A stretch of DNA of 64,000 nt from Bacillota bacterium. GTDB lineage: Bacteria; Bacillota; Clostridia; Christensenellales; Aristaeellaceae. Every line of letters begins with the position of its first letter. The first letter of the stretch is position 1. A model generated the notes under the pieces. It was given only the letters and a program-made list of their open reading frames with translations. It was not told the DNA's origin and ran no database searches. The stretch lies in assembly GCA_023459275.1 (NCBI GenBank), contig JAEWVC010000030.1, positions 62,001 to 126,000 of the forward strand, written 5' to 3'. Shown here piece by piece: positions 51,689-60,546 of this stretch. Both the position numbers and the translations under genes were made by a program.

Positions 51689-53893
51689 ATGGACCAGGGA
51701 AAAAGCTTTCTGCCCATCTTTTTCAGGCAGCTTTTACGCTACCTGAGTGTGGCCGTTATCCTGATCGTATCCTGTTTCTTCCTTGTATGGCAAACTTATC
51801 AAAATGCCCGGCAGGCGCAGATCCTTTCGGCGCAGGCAAACCTTGAAAAAGGACTGGCGATCTTCAGCGGTCAGGCCGCCCGCGCCCAGACCATCGCCGG
51901 CAACCTGCAGCAGAACGAATACTTTATGAAGGTAACGCTCATCAAGGGCGAGCCTCGCCCGGACGAGCTGATTTACCTGAAAAAGGTACAGGACCTAATC
52001 AAGCAGTATATCCTGTCCAGCCAGGTGGATGAGGACATGTTCCTGCTCTTTCGGGAAAACAGCTGCCTGGTAACCATGAACCTGTGCAGCGATCAGCTTT
52101 CCTCCTTTTACCCCGCGCTGTTTTCCTACGGCGGCATGGACGCGGAAGCCTTCCGTGCGGCCGCTTTCGAAAACGCCGCGGGGTTGCGCTATTTAGGCAC
52201 TCAGCCCATCTATTCCCACTACTCCTCCGGCAAGACCTACACGGGTCTCACCGCCCTTGTAAACGTGATGCCCTATACCACCAGCAGACCCGTTTGCGTG
52301 CTGGGGATCATTACCCGGCAGGAGGTGTTTGTAAACGGTTTCCTGGAAGCAGATCAAAAAGCCGGCGGCTTTTTGCGGGTAACTGCCCCGGATGGATCCA
52401 CCCTGCTGTCCTATGGCTATGAAAAGGGCATGGAGCGGGATACGGGGCGGTATGTGGTGATCTCCAAGGCAAGTGACGCAGGCCTGACCGCCATGGTGGG
52501 CATCCCCGCCCGGTACATTTTGAACAACATCCGCGCCACGGTGCAAAGCGCCATTTTGATTACCGTGCTCAGCGTACTGGCCGCCATGCTGGCCGCGCTG
52601 ATTCTCTCCATCCGCATGGCCAGGGCTCTGAAGCCCATTATCGATACGGCGTACAAGCAAACCCACCGTCGCTTTTCCAAGCAGAACGAGTACGGCTATA
52701 TCGGCGACGCCCTGCGCCTGATGGGCGTGCAAAACGCCGAGCAGGCCCGCCGCATCCAGGCGCTGCGCAGCTCGGCGCTCACCTGCGCGGTGGAAAACCT
52801 GCTGATCATGGGCGTATATTCCAAGCGGGAGGAGAAGGAAGCGGCCGCCCTGCTGGACCAAGATTTTGATGCCTTCCAAGTCATGCAGCTGCGCTATGAC
52901 TGCGAGGATGCCAAAAGTGAAACGCAGCTGCTGCTGTTTGTGGAGCAGCAGCTAAATAGCCTGGGCCATCAAAAGCAAGTGCTGATGCTGAACACCAGGT
53001 CCCGGGAAACCACGCTGCTGTTGTTTTCCCCCGATGATTCCCTGCTTCAGGCAAGCAAGGAACTGATTGCCTGCGCTCACGGCGCGCTTCCGGACCAGCC
53101 GGCCATCCACATTGGGCTGAGCCGGGCGGCCTCAGGCATCCGGCAGGTACGCAAGGCCTATCTGGAAGCCAACTACGTGCTGTATATGAACTGCGTGGGC
53201 GGCATCAGCGGGGCGTGGCGGTACGAGTGCAGCCCCCAAAGCGAGGAGCAGTTTGACTTTTCCCTGCTTTTGAAATTGAACGACCTGATCCTGCGGGGCG
53301 ATACGGGCGGCGTCAGCACGCTTTTGCAAGAGGTTATTTTGCCGCCCGCGCTCGCCTCCCAGCCGGAGGCGGTAAAGATGCAGCGTTTTTACCTGCTCAG
53401 GCAGATGCTGCAAAACATTGAGCAGTCCATGCAATCCGGCGGGGAGGAGGCCTCCCTCCTGCCGGTGTACCAGGCGGGCGTGGACATCAGCGTGCAGCTG
53501 GAGGCCCTGAGCCAATCCGCTCTGGCCCTGTGCGCAATGGTTTCGGACCGCCAGCACAAGGGCAATCTGGAGCTTAAGCAAAAGGTAGAGCAGTATGCGC
53601 TGGACCATGCTTTTGACCCGGGGTTGAACGCCGCCATGATCGCCCAGGCCTTCATGATTTCGGACAAATACGTGTTTGCCCTTATCAAGGAACAGACGGG
53701 GAAAAGCCTTGGCAGTTTTCTGGAAGATGTACGCCTGAACGAGGCCGAGCGGCTGCTTTCGCAAACCTCCTACTCCAACGCGGCCATCTGGCAGCAGTGC
53801 GGCTTCGGCAGCGAAAACACCTTCTACCGCGCCTTTTCCAAGCGCAGGGGTGTTTCCCCCTCCCTGTGGCGCAAAAACCAGGGGAAAATATAA
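51689..53893 (+). CDS. Membrane-bound AraC-family regulator with sensor domain
   Basis: 734 aa single-chain sensor and transcription factor. ATG 51689 with GGGAGG upstream. Membrane segment about 17-35 (LSVAVILIVSCFFLVWQ), extracellular Cache-like domain of about 240 residues, second segment about 283-305 (ILITVLSVLAAMLAALILSI), a cytoplasmic linker and a C-terminal AraC domain (about 630-730: LNAAMIAQAFMISDKYVFAL, KEQTGKSLGSFLEDVRLNEA, CGFGSENTFYRAFSKRRGVS). It replaces the YesM/YesN pair in this island and probably activates the operon from the membrane. Confidence 0.9.
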   Translation: MDQGKSFLPIFFRQLLRYLSVAVILIVSCFFLVWQTYQNARQAQILSAQANLEKGLAIFSGQAARAQTIAGNLQQNEYFMKVTLIKGEPRPDELIYLKKVQDLIKQYILSSQVDEDMFLLFRENSCLVTMNLCSDQLSSFYPALFSYGGMDAEAFRAAAFENAAGLRYLGTQPIYSHYSSGKTYTGLTALVNVMPYTTSRPVCVLGIITRQEVFVNGFLEADQKAGGFLRVTAPDGSTLLSYGYEKGMERDTGRYVVISKASDAGLTAMVGIPARYILNNIRATVQSAILITVLSVLAAMLAALILSIRMARALKPIIDTAYKQTHRRFSKQNEYGYIGDALRLMGVQNAEQARRIQALRSSALTCAVENLLIMGVYSKREEKEAAALLDQDFDAFQVMQLRYDCEDAKSETQLLLFVEQQLNSLGHQKQVLMLNTRSRETTLLLFSPDDSLLQASKELIACAHGALPDQPAIHIGLSRAASGIRQVRKAYLEANYVLYMNCVGGISGAWRYECSPQSEEQFDFSLLLKLNDLILRGDTGGVSTLLQEVILPPALASQPEAVKMQRFYLLRQMLQNIEQSMQSGGEEASLLPVYQAGVDISVQLEALSQSALALCAMVSDRQHKGNLELKQKVEQYALDHAFDPGLNAAMIAQAFMISDKYVFALIKEQTGKSLGSFLEDVRLNEAERLLSQTSYSNAAIWQQCGFGSENTFYRAFSKRRGVSPSLWRKNQGKI

Positions 53894-53927
53894 CCGGCCC
53901 TTGCGGCCGGAGAAAGGGAGGAGCGGC

Positions 53928-55073
53928 GTGCCTGTTTTTGTTGCCGATTCCTTTTTAAAGGAGCCCGGGATTCTGCTAAAAAGGCAACCGCCCCTTGAAG
54001 CCGCTCTATTAAAGGCGGCAAAGGAGGCGGCTAACGGACCCCTGTACAGCGTGGCCTGCCACCGCGCGCCCGCCGGCAGGCCCAACGATTATTACAGCCA
54101 GGCCCCCTATTGGTGGCCGGATGCGCAGGGGCGGTATGTGCGCAGGGACGGACAGGTCTATCCCGGCCGGTTTACGTGCCATGTCCAGGATATGAACGCC
54201 ATGGCGGAAGCCGCCCTAACCCTTGCACAGGCGGGTTTTTACCTTGATAAACCGGGATACAGCCTTCGGGCCGGGGCGCTTCTGCGTGTCTGGTTTCTTG
54301 ACCGGGAAACGCGGATGAACCCTAGCCTTGCTTATGGGCAAGGCGTCCCCGGTGTATGCACGGGAAGGTTTTACGGCATCATCGACACCGCCGTCCTCTT
54401 GAAGGCGGTGCATGCCACCGCTTACCTAAAGGAGCAGGAGGCGCTTGTTGTCGGGCTGCGGGAGTGGTTTGCAGCTTACCTTGATTGGCTGGTCAACAGC
54501 GATTTTGGGCGGCAGGCCAAAGCCTACCACAACAACCATGCCGCCTGGTGGCACGTACAGGCCGCAGCCTATGCCGCTTTTACCGGGGCTTGGGGCATTT
54601 TCGACGCATGCCTTGCAAACTTTCTTGATAATGTGCTGCCCCGCCAGCTGACAGCACAAGGCGCCTTTGCCGATGAAATCACCAGGGCCGACGCGCTGAC
54701 CTATTCCCTGTTCAACCTGGAAGCCTTTGCACTAATGGCCGAGCTTGCCTATGTGCAGGGAAAGGGCCTTGCCCTGTGGCAGGCGGAAAAGGGAAAAGGC
54801 CGCAGCATCCGCGCGGCCTTTGACTTTCTGCTTCCCTATCTTCTGGGCGAAGCTCCCTGGCCCTACGGGCAGGGCACGCCGCTTGGCTTAACGGCGCTGC
54901 TGCCCCTGCAGCTCGGAGCCCTGCGCCTTGAGGAGCCCCGGTACGCAAGGACCAACCGGCTGCTGGGCGCCGGCTCCAATGCGCCCTTCCCCGTCTGCCG
55001 CATCGGCGCCATGTGCATGCTGCCGGGCTTTGATATCCAGGAGTCCGGAAGGCAACGCTCCTGGGCAGAATGA
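53928..55073 (+). CDS. Alginate-lyase-family (PF05426-like) protein
   Basis: 381 aa. Start GTG 53928-53930, with GGGAGG 6 nt upstream; an earlier in-frame ATG lies inside the AraC gene. Motifs: RPNDYYSQAPYWWPDAQGRY, GRFYGIIDTAVLLKAVHAT and AKAYHNNHAAWWHVQAAAYA (the N-N-H catalytic region), then EITRADALTYSLFNLEAFAL. This is the (alpha/alpha) toroid polysaccharide-lyase fold. No signal peptide, so it should act on imported oligouronides or related sugars. Last gene of island 5. Confidence 0.82.
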   Translation: MPVFVADSFLKEPGILLKRQPPLEAALLKAAKEAANGPLYSVACHRAPAGRPNDYYSQAPYWWPDAQGRYVRRDGQVYPGRFTCHVQDMNAMAEAALTLAQAGFYLDKPGYSLRAGALLRVWFLDRETRMNPSLAYGQGVPGVCTGRFYGIIDTAVLLKAVHATAYLKEQEALVVGLREWFAAYLDWLVNSDFGRQAKAYHNNHAAWWHVQAAAYAAFTGAWGIFDACLANFLDNVLPRQLTAQGAFADEITRADALTYSLFNLEAFALMAELAYVQGKGLALWQAEKGKGRSIRAAFDFLLPYLLGEAPWPYGQGTPLGLTALLPLQLGALRLEEPRYARTNRLLGAGSNAPFPVCRIGAMCMLPGFDIQESGRQRSWAE

Positions 55074-55158
55074 GCTCATACAGGGGATTTTGGGCTGTCA
55101 AAGCGCTCTCCTTATTTTTCCAACGCCGTATAAGCGGAAAAAACCCGGAGACAAAAGG

Positions 55159-55665
55159 TCAAGTCCCCGGTGCGCCCCGCCCGTTCCACAGCGCGGCCTT
55201 CCGGTCCAACATTTCCCCGATCCTTTTTATGTACGCTTCAATATTGCTTACGTTTGGCGAGCTCAATGCGCCCTTCCCCGCCAAACACCCGCTTGGAGAT
55301 GGCCCCGGCGCCCACGGCCAGGATGCTTGTGGTCTCCTCCATGATGTCCACGTTGTACAGGCATTCATGTCCGGCCTTTGCGTAGCCCACGTTTTCCTTG
55401 TTCCCGTCCATGTATTTTTGGCGGTACAGGTAATACGGGCACAACCCCATCTCCCCGGCAGCCTGCGCGCCCAAACGCACCATGCGGGCGGTCTGCTCCC
55501 CATCGGGCAGGTGCGTTTCCCACAATCGGAGAAGGCTGGCGCGCTTTAGGGCCAGGGTATGGACGGTAAAGCTTTCCGGGTCGTGTTTTTGGCCCGGGTA
55601 AGAATCGGTTGAAAATCATCCACCGTTTCGCCAGGCAGCCCGGCTATTTCATGGAATTGATCTGC
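55159..55665 (-). pseudogene. hemZ: hemZ C-terminal fragment, frameshifted
   Basis: Minus-strand pieces read IAGLPGETVDDFQPILTRAK, then (after a shift at an A-run near 55595) HDPESFTVHTLALKRASLL, LCPYYLYRQKYMDGNKENVG, YAKAGHECLYNVDIMEETTS and ILAVGAGAISKRVFGGEGRI, then (after a shift near 55245) PNVSNIEAYIKRIGEMLDRK. These are the C-terminal half of HemZ, the radical SAM coproporphyrinogen dehydrogenase-like protein. The N-terminal CxxxCxxC half is missing. The fragment lies tail to tail with the lyase-family gene. Confidence 0.82.
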
Positions 55666-55834
55666 TGGGAATCCGCCATCATAAGTGCCCAGATACCTAG
55701 ATCCCCCTTGTAGCTCCCATATACGACCAGCCCCTCAGGCCATAGGGCAGAAAGTAGGAGGTGGGCTGGACTTCTTGCTCGGTAGGCAGCTTTCGAAAAA
55801 AGTGGCTACAATAAGTCTACATCTGAGCCTTTCT

Positions 55835-56635
55835 CTATGCCGCCTTGCCGCTATTCCTACTGTTGAGCAGGCAGCGTCCGTTCAGTACGAAAACACCAAC
55901 AGCAATGGCCACATACACAACCGCGATGAGGAGTGCAACAGTCATGACACCTGGATACTGTCCAGCAAATTTGCCCGCGGCTTGATGCTCCTGCCAGATG
56001 CCATAATACGCCCATGCAAGGGGCAGGGTCAGTGCCGCGTTGCGAAGTCTAAGCTGAATGAGAAGGGTGAGCGCCAGCGCGATGATAAGAATCAGCACTG
56101 CCCACGCGTTGGGGGCCAAACCAAATCCATTCCATTTCAACTGCACCAGAAAGGCTGAAACATTAACTACTGTTGCAATGATCAGCCAGCCATTGTACAA
56201 CCCGAATGCCAACGCGTTCACCTTCTGCCCGATCCCTTCCGGCGCTTTCAGCCGCCCGTTAAGCACAGCCAGGCTCATAACCAACAGGAGGATGAGCAAC
56301 GTGGAAACGCCGATCCACTCGAAAGAGAAGGCAGTAATCCACAAAATGTTTGCAACGCTTGATACCCAGAAAGGCAGGCTGATGGTGTCGATGAGCTTGG
56401 CGGTCTTCTCTTCTCGGTGCTTAACGATCATGTAAATGAGAGAGATCAGCAAAAGCGTGTAGATGACCCCCCAGATGCTGAAGGTGGAAGGGCTTGGGGT
56501 GATCAGCGTTGGGTAGGCATCCGACACTTCCTTTTGGGACATGCCATTGATAACTCCGAATGCACCGAGTGCGTTGAAACCGATGGTAAGCAAGAAAAGC
56601 CCTAAGTTTAGCCAGACTTTGGCTTTGGCGGTCAT
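55835..56635 (-). CDS. TspO/MBR-related tryptophan-rich membrane protein
   Basis: 266 aa with about eight hydrophobic segments. Start ATG 56633-56635 with GAGGAGG 9 nt upstream. The pattern YPTLITPSPSTFSIWGVIYT, VSSVANILWITAFSFEWIGV, ALAFGLYNGWLIIATVVNVS and LAWAYYGIWQEHQAAGKF is that of the longer TspO-like tryptophan-rich sensory proteins of Bacillota. The ligand in such bacteria is unclear. It stands alone between two transport islands. Confidence 0.78.
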   Translation of the reverse strand: MTAKAKVWLNLGLFLLTIGFNALGAFGVINGMSQKEVSDAYPTLITPSPSTFSIWGVIYTLLLISLIYMIVKHREEKTAKLIDTISLPFWVSSVANILWITAFSFEWIGVSTLLILLLVMSLAVLNGRLKAPEGIGQKVNALAFGLYNGWLIIATVVNVSAFLVQLKWNGFGLAPNAWAVLILIIALALTLLIQLRLRNAALTLPLAWAYYGIWQEHQAAGKFAGQYPGVMTVALLIAVVYVAIAVGVFVLNGRCLLNSRNSGKAA

Positions 56636-57023
56636 TTTTAAATCCCTCCTCATATCTGGGTTCTTACCACATTATACCACGGTCCAGTTTGTGCGAAACA
56701 AAGTGGGTCGAATGCCCTGCTCCAATTCGAAAACGCAAACTGGCAGATTGCTACGTATCATGAACCCAGAAATACTCCTACAAAATAACGGAACCTCTAT
56801 TCGCGTTTTTTGTTGACAGTCTTGTAGTGCGCAACTTGGAGTGCAGGATATTTTCGTAATACTGCATCGCAGCCTAATGTGGCTAATTGACTTGGTAATT
56901 GATAACAATCGCCACTAGTCGAGGATTGGCACCGTTTTCGGTGATGTCCGCCGCCAGCTCGATAGTATCATCTGCGGCTACAGTCGTTCACACGCATGCC
57001 CACAGCAAAATTCAAAAATGCTC
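56636..57023. other. Gap with no recognised feature
   Basis: About 390 bp between the TspO-like gene and the island 6 promoter. No gene, RNA or clear repeat seen; it should hold the promoter of the leftward TspO-like gene. Confidence 0.4.
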
Positions 57024-57052
57024 TTGACAGCATACCGGTATACCGGTATACT
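57024..57052 (+). promoter_or_regulatory. Sigma-A promoter with palindromic operator
   Basis: TTGACA (57024-57029), 17-nt spacer, TATACT (57047-57052). The spacer carries ATACCGGTATACCGGTAT (57032-57049), a perfect 18-bp palindrome that runs into the -10. It sits 96 nt before the first permease. The obvious candidate repressor is the GntR-type gene at the end of this operon. Confidence 0.85.
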
Positions 57053-57147
57053 ACACACAGCAGATGCAGCGAGGCATAAAGTCGTTCCGCGAATGCTGAC
57101 GCGCTGCTGAATGTCTAAAAACTACGTATGGCGAGGAGCATCAAACG

Positions 57148-58056
57148 ATGAAGAGGACAAAATTCCGCTTCAACCACCAGACCTACCAGATCAGCGAGAC
57201 GGCGACCTCTTATGTTTTGATGACGCCCGCGCTATTTCTGATGGCCGTTCTGTTCTTCATTCCCTTGGCGCAGGTGTTCGGGATGAGCTTTACGAACATG
57301 AACCTCATCCGCGGAACGCAGGAGTATAATGGTCTTGCGAATTACGAGTTCCTGCTCACGGCGCAGCGCTTTTGGCAGGCCACGGCGAACACGAGCATAT
57401 ACTCCGTCATCAAGATATCAGTCGGCCTTTTTTTGGCGGTTGCGACCGCGCTGATGCTGGATATGAAGATCCCGCTGAGAAAACTGATCCGCATCATTTA
57501 CTTTGCCCCGGTCGTCGTATCGGTCGTTGCCAGCAGCATGATCTGGCTTTGGTTCTACGATCCGGGCATCGGCCCTTTGAATCAGATTCTCAAGGCGGTG
57601 GGGCTGCCGCCGCTCAAGTGGCTGTATGATGCCAAAACATCGCTGATCTCCATCACCATCTTCTCCATCTGGCATGGCGTAGGCTATAACGTGGTCATCC
57701 TGCTCGCTGGGCTGCAAAGCATTTCCGATACCTATATCGAGGCCGCGCGGGTCGAGGGCGCGAGCGAGTTCCAGATGGTCCGTTACATCAAGCTGCCCCT
57801 GCTGGCTCCCACCTTTTCGTTCGTACTGATGATGGACATCATCAGCTCCTTCAAGTCGTTCACAGATGTCAACGTTATGACGCCTACGGGCGGGCCGAAC
57901 TATTCGACGGGCATGATCGTGAACTATATCTATGAGCAGGCGTTCACCAATAGCCGCATGGGTCGCGGATCGGCGGCATCGATACTGTTGTTCCTCATCA
58001 TACTGGTGTTGACGCTGCTGCAAAAGCGGATCGAGCGCAGAAAAGCGGAGGGATAG
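57148..58056 (+). CDS. ABC transporter permease, UgpA type
   Basis: 302 aa CUT1 permease. ATG 57148, GAGGAG 10 nt upstream. First membrane segment YVLMTPALFLMAVLFFIPLA; EAA loop IEAARVEGASEFQMVRYIKLPLL; VNVMTPTGGPNYSTGMIVNY as in UgpA. First gene of island 6; here the permeases precede the binding protein, unlike islands 2 to 5. Confidence 0.92.
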   Translation: MKRTKFRFNHQTYQISETATSYVLMTPALFLMAVLFFIPLAQVFGMSFTNMNLIRGTQEYNGLANYEFLLTAQRFWQATANTSIYSVIKISVGLFLAVATALMLDMKIPLRKLIRIIYFAPVVVSVVASSMIWLWFYDPGIGPLNQILKAVGLPPLKWLYDAKTSLISITIFSIWHGVGYNVVILLAGLQSISDTYIEAARVEGASEFQMVRYIKLPLLAPTFSFVLMMDIISSFKSFTDVNVMTPTGGPNYSTGMIVNYIYEQAFTNSRMGRGSAASILLFLIILVLTLLQKRIERRKAEG

Positions 58057-58108
58057 AGTCACAAGCGGTTTCCTGTTGATACGATAGAAGGAAGTGGGAG
58101 TGCCCGCC

Positions 58109-58930
58109 ATGAAAAAGGTGAAGAAGTACAACGTTGTACCCGCCGCGCTGCTGTTTATCGGTTCGATCATCATGGTTTTCCCGTTTGTATGGATGGTTCT
58201 TTCCTCGTTCAAGACCACGGCGGATGTCGTCTCATATCCGCCCAGATGGCTGCCGAGCGTTTGGGTCACGGATAGCTACGCGAAGGTGTTCGAGCTGGTT
58301 CCGTTCATCACCTACTATGGGAACAGCATCTACACATCCGTTGCGCAAACCGCACTGCAGATCACGGTATCGATTTTCGCCGCATACCCGCTTGCAAAGC
58401 TGCAATTCCCCGGCAAGCACGCGATCTCGCTGATGCTTAGGTCGAGCCTGTTCATCCCGGGAGTGGTCACGACGATTCCGTTGTTTTTCATCGTCAGCAA
58501 GCTCCGCTTGGTCGATACCTATGCCGGTATCATATTGCCGCAGATCTTCAGTGCGTTCATCATCATGATGCTCATCTCCTTCTTTTCCGAGCTACCGAAC
58601 GAGCTGAACGAAGCGGCTATCATCGACGGATGCAGCTACTACCGCATCCTGTTCTCGGTCATCATCCCGAACTCCGTGACCGCGATCACGACCGCCACGC
58701 TGTTCAGCTTTTTGGGGCATTGGAAGAGCTACCTATGGCCGCTGATCGTCACGAACCGGACATCGCTTCGCACGCTGCCGATCGGACTCAAGTACCTGAT
58801 TCAGGAGACCTCCAACGATTACGAGGTCATGATGGCTGCGGCTGTGATGACCGTTGTCCCCGTACTGCTCCTCTATATTTGCTATGAGAAGCAGCTCGTC
58901 AAGTCGATCACGTTGACAGGCATCAAGTAG
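58109..58930 (+). CDS. ABC transporter permease, UgpE type
   Basis: 273 aa CUT1 permease. Start ATG 58109-58111, GGGAG upstream. Membrane segment VVPAALLFIGSIIMVFPFVW; EAA loop NEAAIIDGCSYYRILFSVIIPNS; C-terminus YEKQLVKSITLTGIK. Fifty-two nt after the partner gene. Partner of the 57148 permease. Confidence 0.92.
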   Translation: MKKVKKYNVVPAALLFIGSIIMVFPFVWMVLSSFKTTADVVSYPPRWLPSVWVTDSYAKVFELVPFITYYGNSIYTSVAQTALQITVSIFAAYPLAKLQFPGKHAISLMLRSSLFIPGVVTTIPLFFIVSKLRLVDTYAGIILPQIFSAFIIMMLISFFSELPNELNEAAIIDGCSYYRILFSVIIPNSVTAITTATLFSFLGHWKSYLWPLIVTNRTSLRTLPIGLKYLIQETSNDYEVMMAAAVMTVVPVLLLYICYEKQLVKSITLTGIK

Positions 58931-58943
58931 CTTGATTTGATTC

Positions 58944-58955
58944 TCCGGCGCCGGA
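58944..58955. repeat. 12-bp palindrome in intercistronic hairpin
   Basis: TCCGGCGCCGGA, flanked by imperfect TTGATTTGAT/ATCAATCAA arms, 14 nt after the UgpE-type stop. Probably an mRNA stem separating the permeases from the binding-protein gene. Confidence 0.5.
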
Positions 58956-59082
58956 TCAATCAAATTTGCGATCATCACACAAAAAGGAGGCGACGCTGCC
59001 GGTTGTTGACAGAGAAACAGGGCGCGCACGACGCAGAGCATCGGTGTGAACAAAACCTAATGACGAAAAGGAGAAAATCAGC

Positions 59083-60366
59083 ATGAAGAGCAAGAAATGG
59101 GTAGCCATTCTAACGTCATTGATGATCTTGGTTGTTATGGCGGGCGTATCGTTTGCGGAAGATGTCAGCTATGCGTTCATAAAGCCGACGGAGGACGTGA
59201 CAATCACCGTATGGTATGCTGTTTCCGGTAAAAGCGGCGAGGCCTTCAATGCCTTGCTGGACGCTTATCAGGCGGAAAACCCCAACATCCATCTTGAGGC
59301 TTCCTACTCGGGCGATTATGCCGAGACGCAGGCCAAGCTGAGCGCGAACCTTGCGACCGGAACCGCGCCCGACGTCGTCCTTAGCTCCAGCCTTCCGCTC
59401 TATACCGGCGGGCGCGGCAACTTCACGATGGAAGCGCTGATCCAAGACCCCGAGTTCAACGTGGGTGACGTGTATGCGGGCGTGTGGGAATACGCCAAGT
59501 ACGCGGGTCACATCTGCGCTGTTCCGTTCAGTAATTCCACGCCTGTGCTGTACTACAACAAGCAGATCGCCGCGGCTGCCGGGCTGGACATCGAGAACAA
59601 CCCGCCTGCGACTTGGGACGAACTCTTTGAGATGGGCAAGACCGCGCAGGCCAAGGGCAACGTCAACAACTCAGATGCCTTCTGGGGCTTCGATACCAAC
59701 GACCATACTTGGGTCTTCAATTCCATGCTTGGTCAGAACGGGAACACCCTCGTCGCTTTTGAGGGCGACAAGATCATCCCCGTGTTCAACAACGAGCAGG
59801 CGCAGGTGGCCGGCAACTTCTGGAAGAAGCTGGTGGACGAGAAAGTGATGCCCGTAGGCGAGCACGCCAACGCTGAGAACGCTTTCCTCGCCGGGAACGT
59901 CGCGTTTTTTGCCGCGTCCTCCAGCCGCATCCCGCGGTATGCGAGCAGCGAGACCGTTGAAGTCGGCGCGCTGCCCCTGCCCGCGTTCGAGACGCCCCGC
60001 GTTGCGCTTGGCGGCGCGCTGCTGGCGACGTTCTCCACCGACCCGGTGAAGCTGGCAGCCAGCTGGGATCTGATCAAGTATCTCGCCAGCGTGGAGCATC
60101 AGTCCCAGTACGCGATCGCGAGCGGCTATCTGCCCATCCGTGCCTCGGCGATGGATCAACAGATTGTTAAGGACGCGATTGCGGCGAACCCCATGTTCGA
60201 GGTTTCCTACAAACAGATGGCGAATTCGTGGGCATATGTCTGGTTCGATTACGAGTCGGTCATGTACCAGTGCGTCCGCCGCGCGGTCGAGGCGATCGAG
60301 CAGGGTACGGACGTCAAAGAGGCGCTTGACACCGGCGTGAACGAGCTGCTCCGTGAAATGGAATAA
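59083..60366 (+). CDS. ABC transporter sugar-binding protein (UgpB-like)
   Basis: 427 aa. ATG 59083 with AAGGAG 9 nt upstream. Signal peptide about 1-25 (SKKWVAILTSLMILVVMAGV, SFAED). Mature part: VTITVWYAVSGKSGEAFNAL, AENPNIHLEASYSGDYAETQ, TGTAPDVVLSSSLPLY, AVPFSNSTPVLYYNKQIAAA and AFLAGNVAFFAASSSRIPRY. It resembles UgpB, the sn-glycerol-3-phosphate/glycerophosphodiester binding protein. With a phosphodiesterase downstream, a phosphodiester ligand is possible but unproven. Confidence 0.92.
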   Translation: MKSKKWVAILTSLMILVVMAGVSFAEDVSYAFIKPTEDVTITVWYAVSGKSGEAFNALLDAYQAENPNIHLEASYSGDYAETQAKLSANLATGTAPDVVLSSSLPLYTGGRGNFTMEALIQDPEFNVGDVYAGVWEYAKYAGHICAVPFSNSTPVLYYNKQIAAAAGLDIENNPPATWDELFEMGKTAQAKGNVNNSDAFWGFDTNDHTWVFNSMLGQNGNTLVAFEGDKIIPVFNNEQAQVAGNFWKKLVDEKVMPVGEHANAENAFLAGNVAFFAASSSRIPRYASSETVEVGALPLPAFETPRVALGGALLATFSTDPVKLAASWDLIKYLASVEHQSQYAIASGYLPIRASAMDQQIVKDAIAANPMFEVSYKQMANSWAYVWFDYESVMYQCVRRAVEAIEQGTDVKEALDTGVNELLREME

Positions 60367-60425
60367 CAATGAGGATTGGCGGCAGTACGGTTTTATGATA
60401 GTATAGACTCGTATCTGTCAGCACG

Positions 60426-60467
60426 GCACAGGACGGCAGTGCTGGAAGCGGCGCTGCTATCCTGTGC
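60426..60467 (+). terminator. Intercistronic hairpin before ADP-ribosylglycohydrolase 2
   Basis: GCACAGGA (60426-60433) pairs with TCCTGTGC (60460-60467) in the 180-nt gap after the binding-protein gene. No T-run; likely partial attenuation or processing. Confidence 0.5.
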
Positions 60468-60546
60468 TGGTGAAAGCCGACCGGCTGGCCACTTGAAAAT
60501 GGCTGAGACACTCTCGATATCATACTGAGCGAAGGGATGTTTGGGA

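Noticed and set aside
55170..55569. Plus-strand open frames after the lyase-family gene
   Set aside because: They are shadows of the frameshifted minus-strand hemZ fragment.
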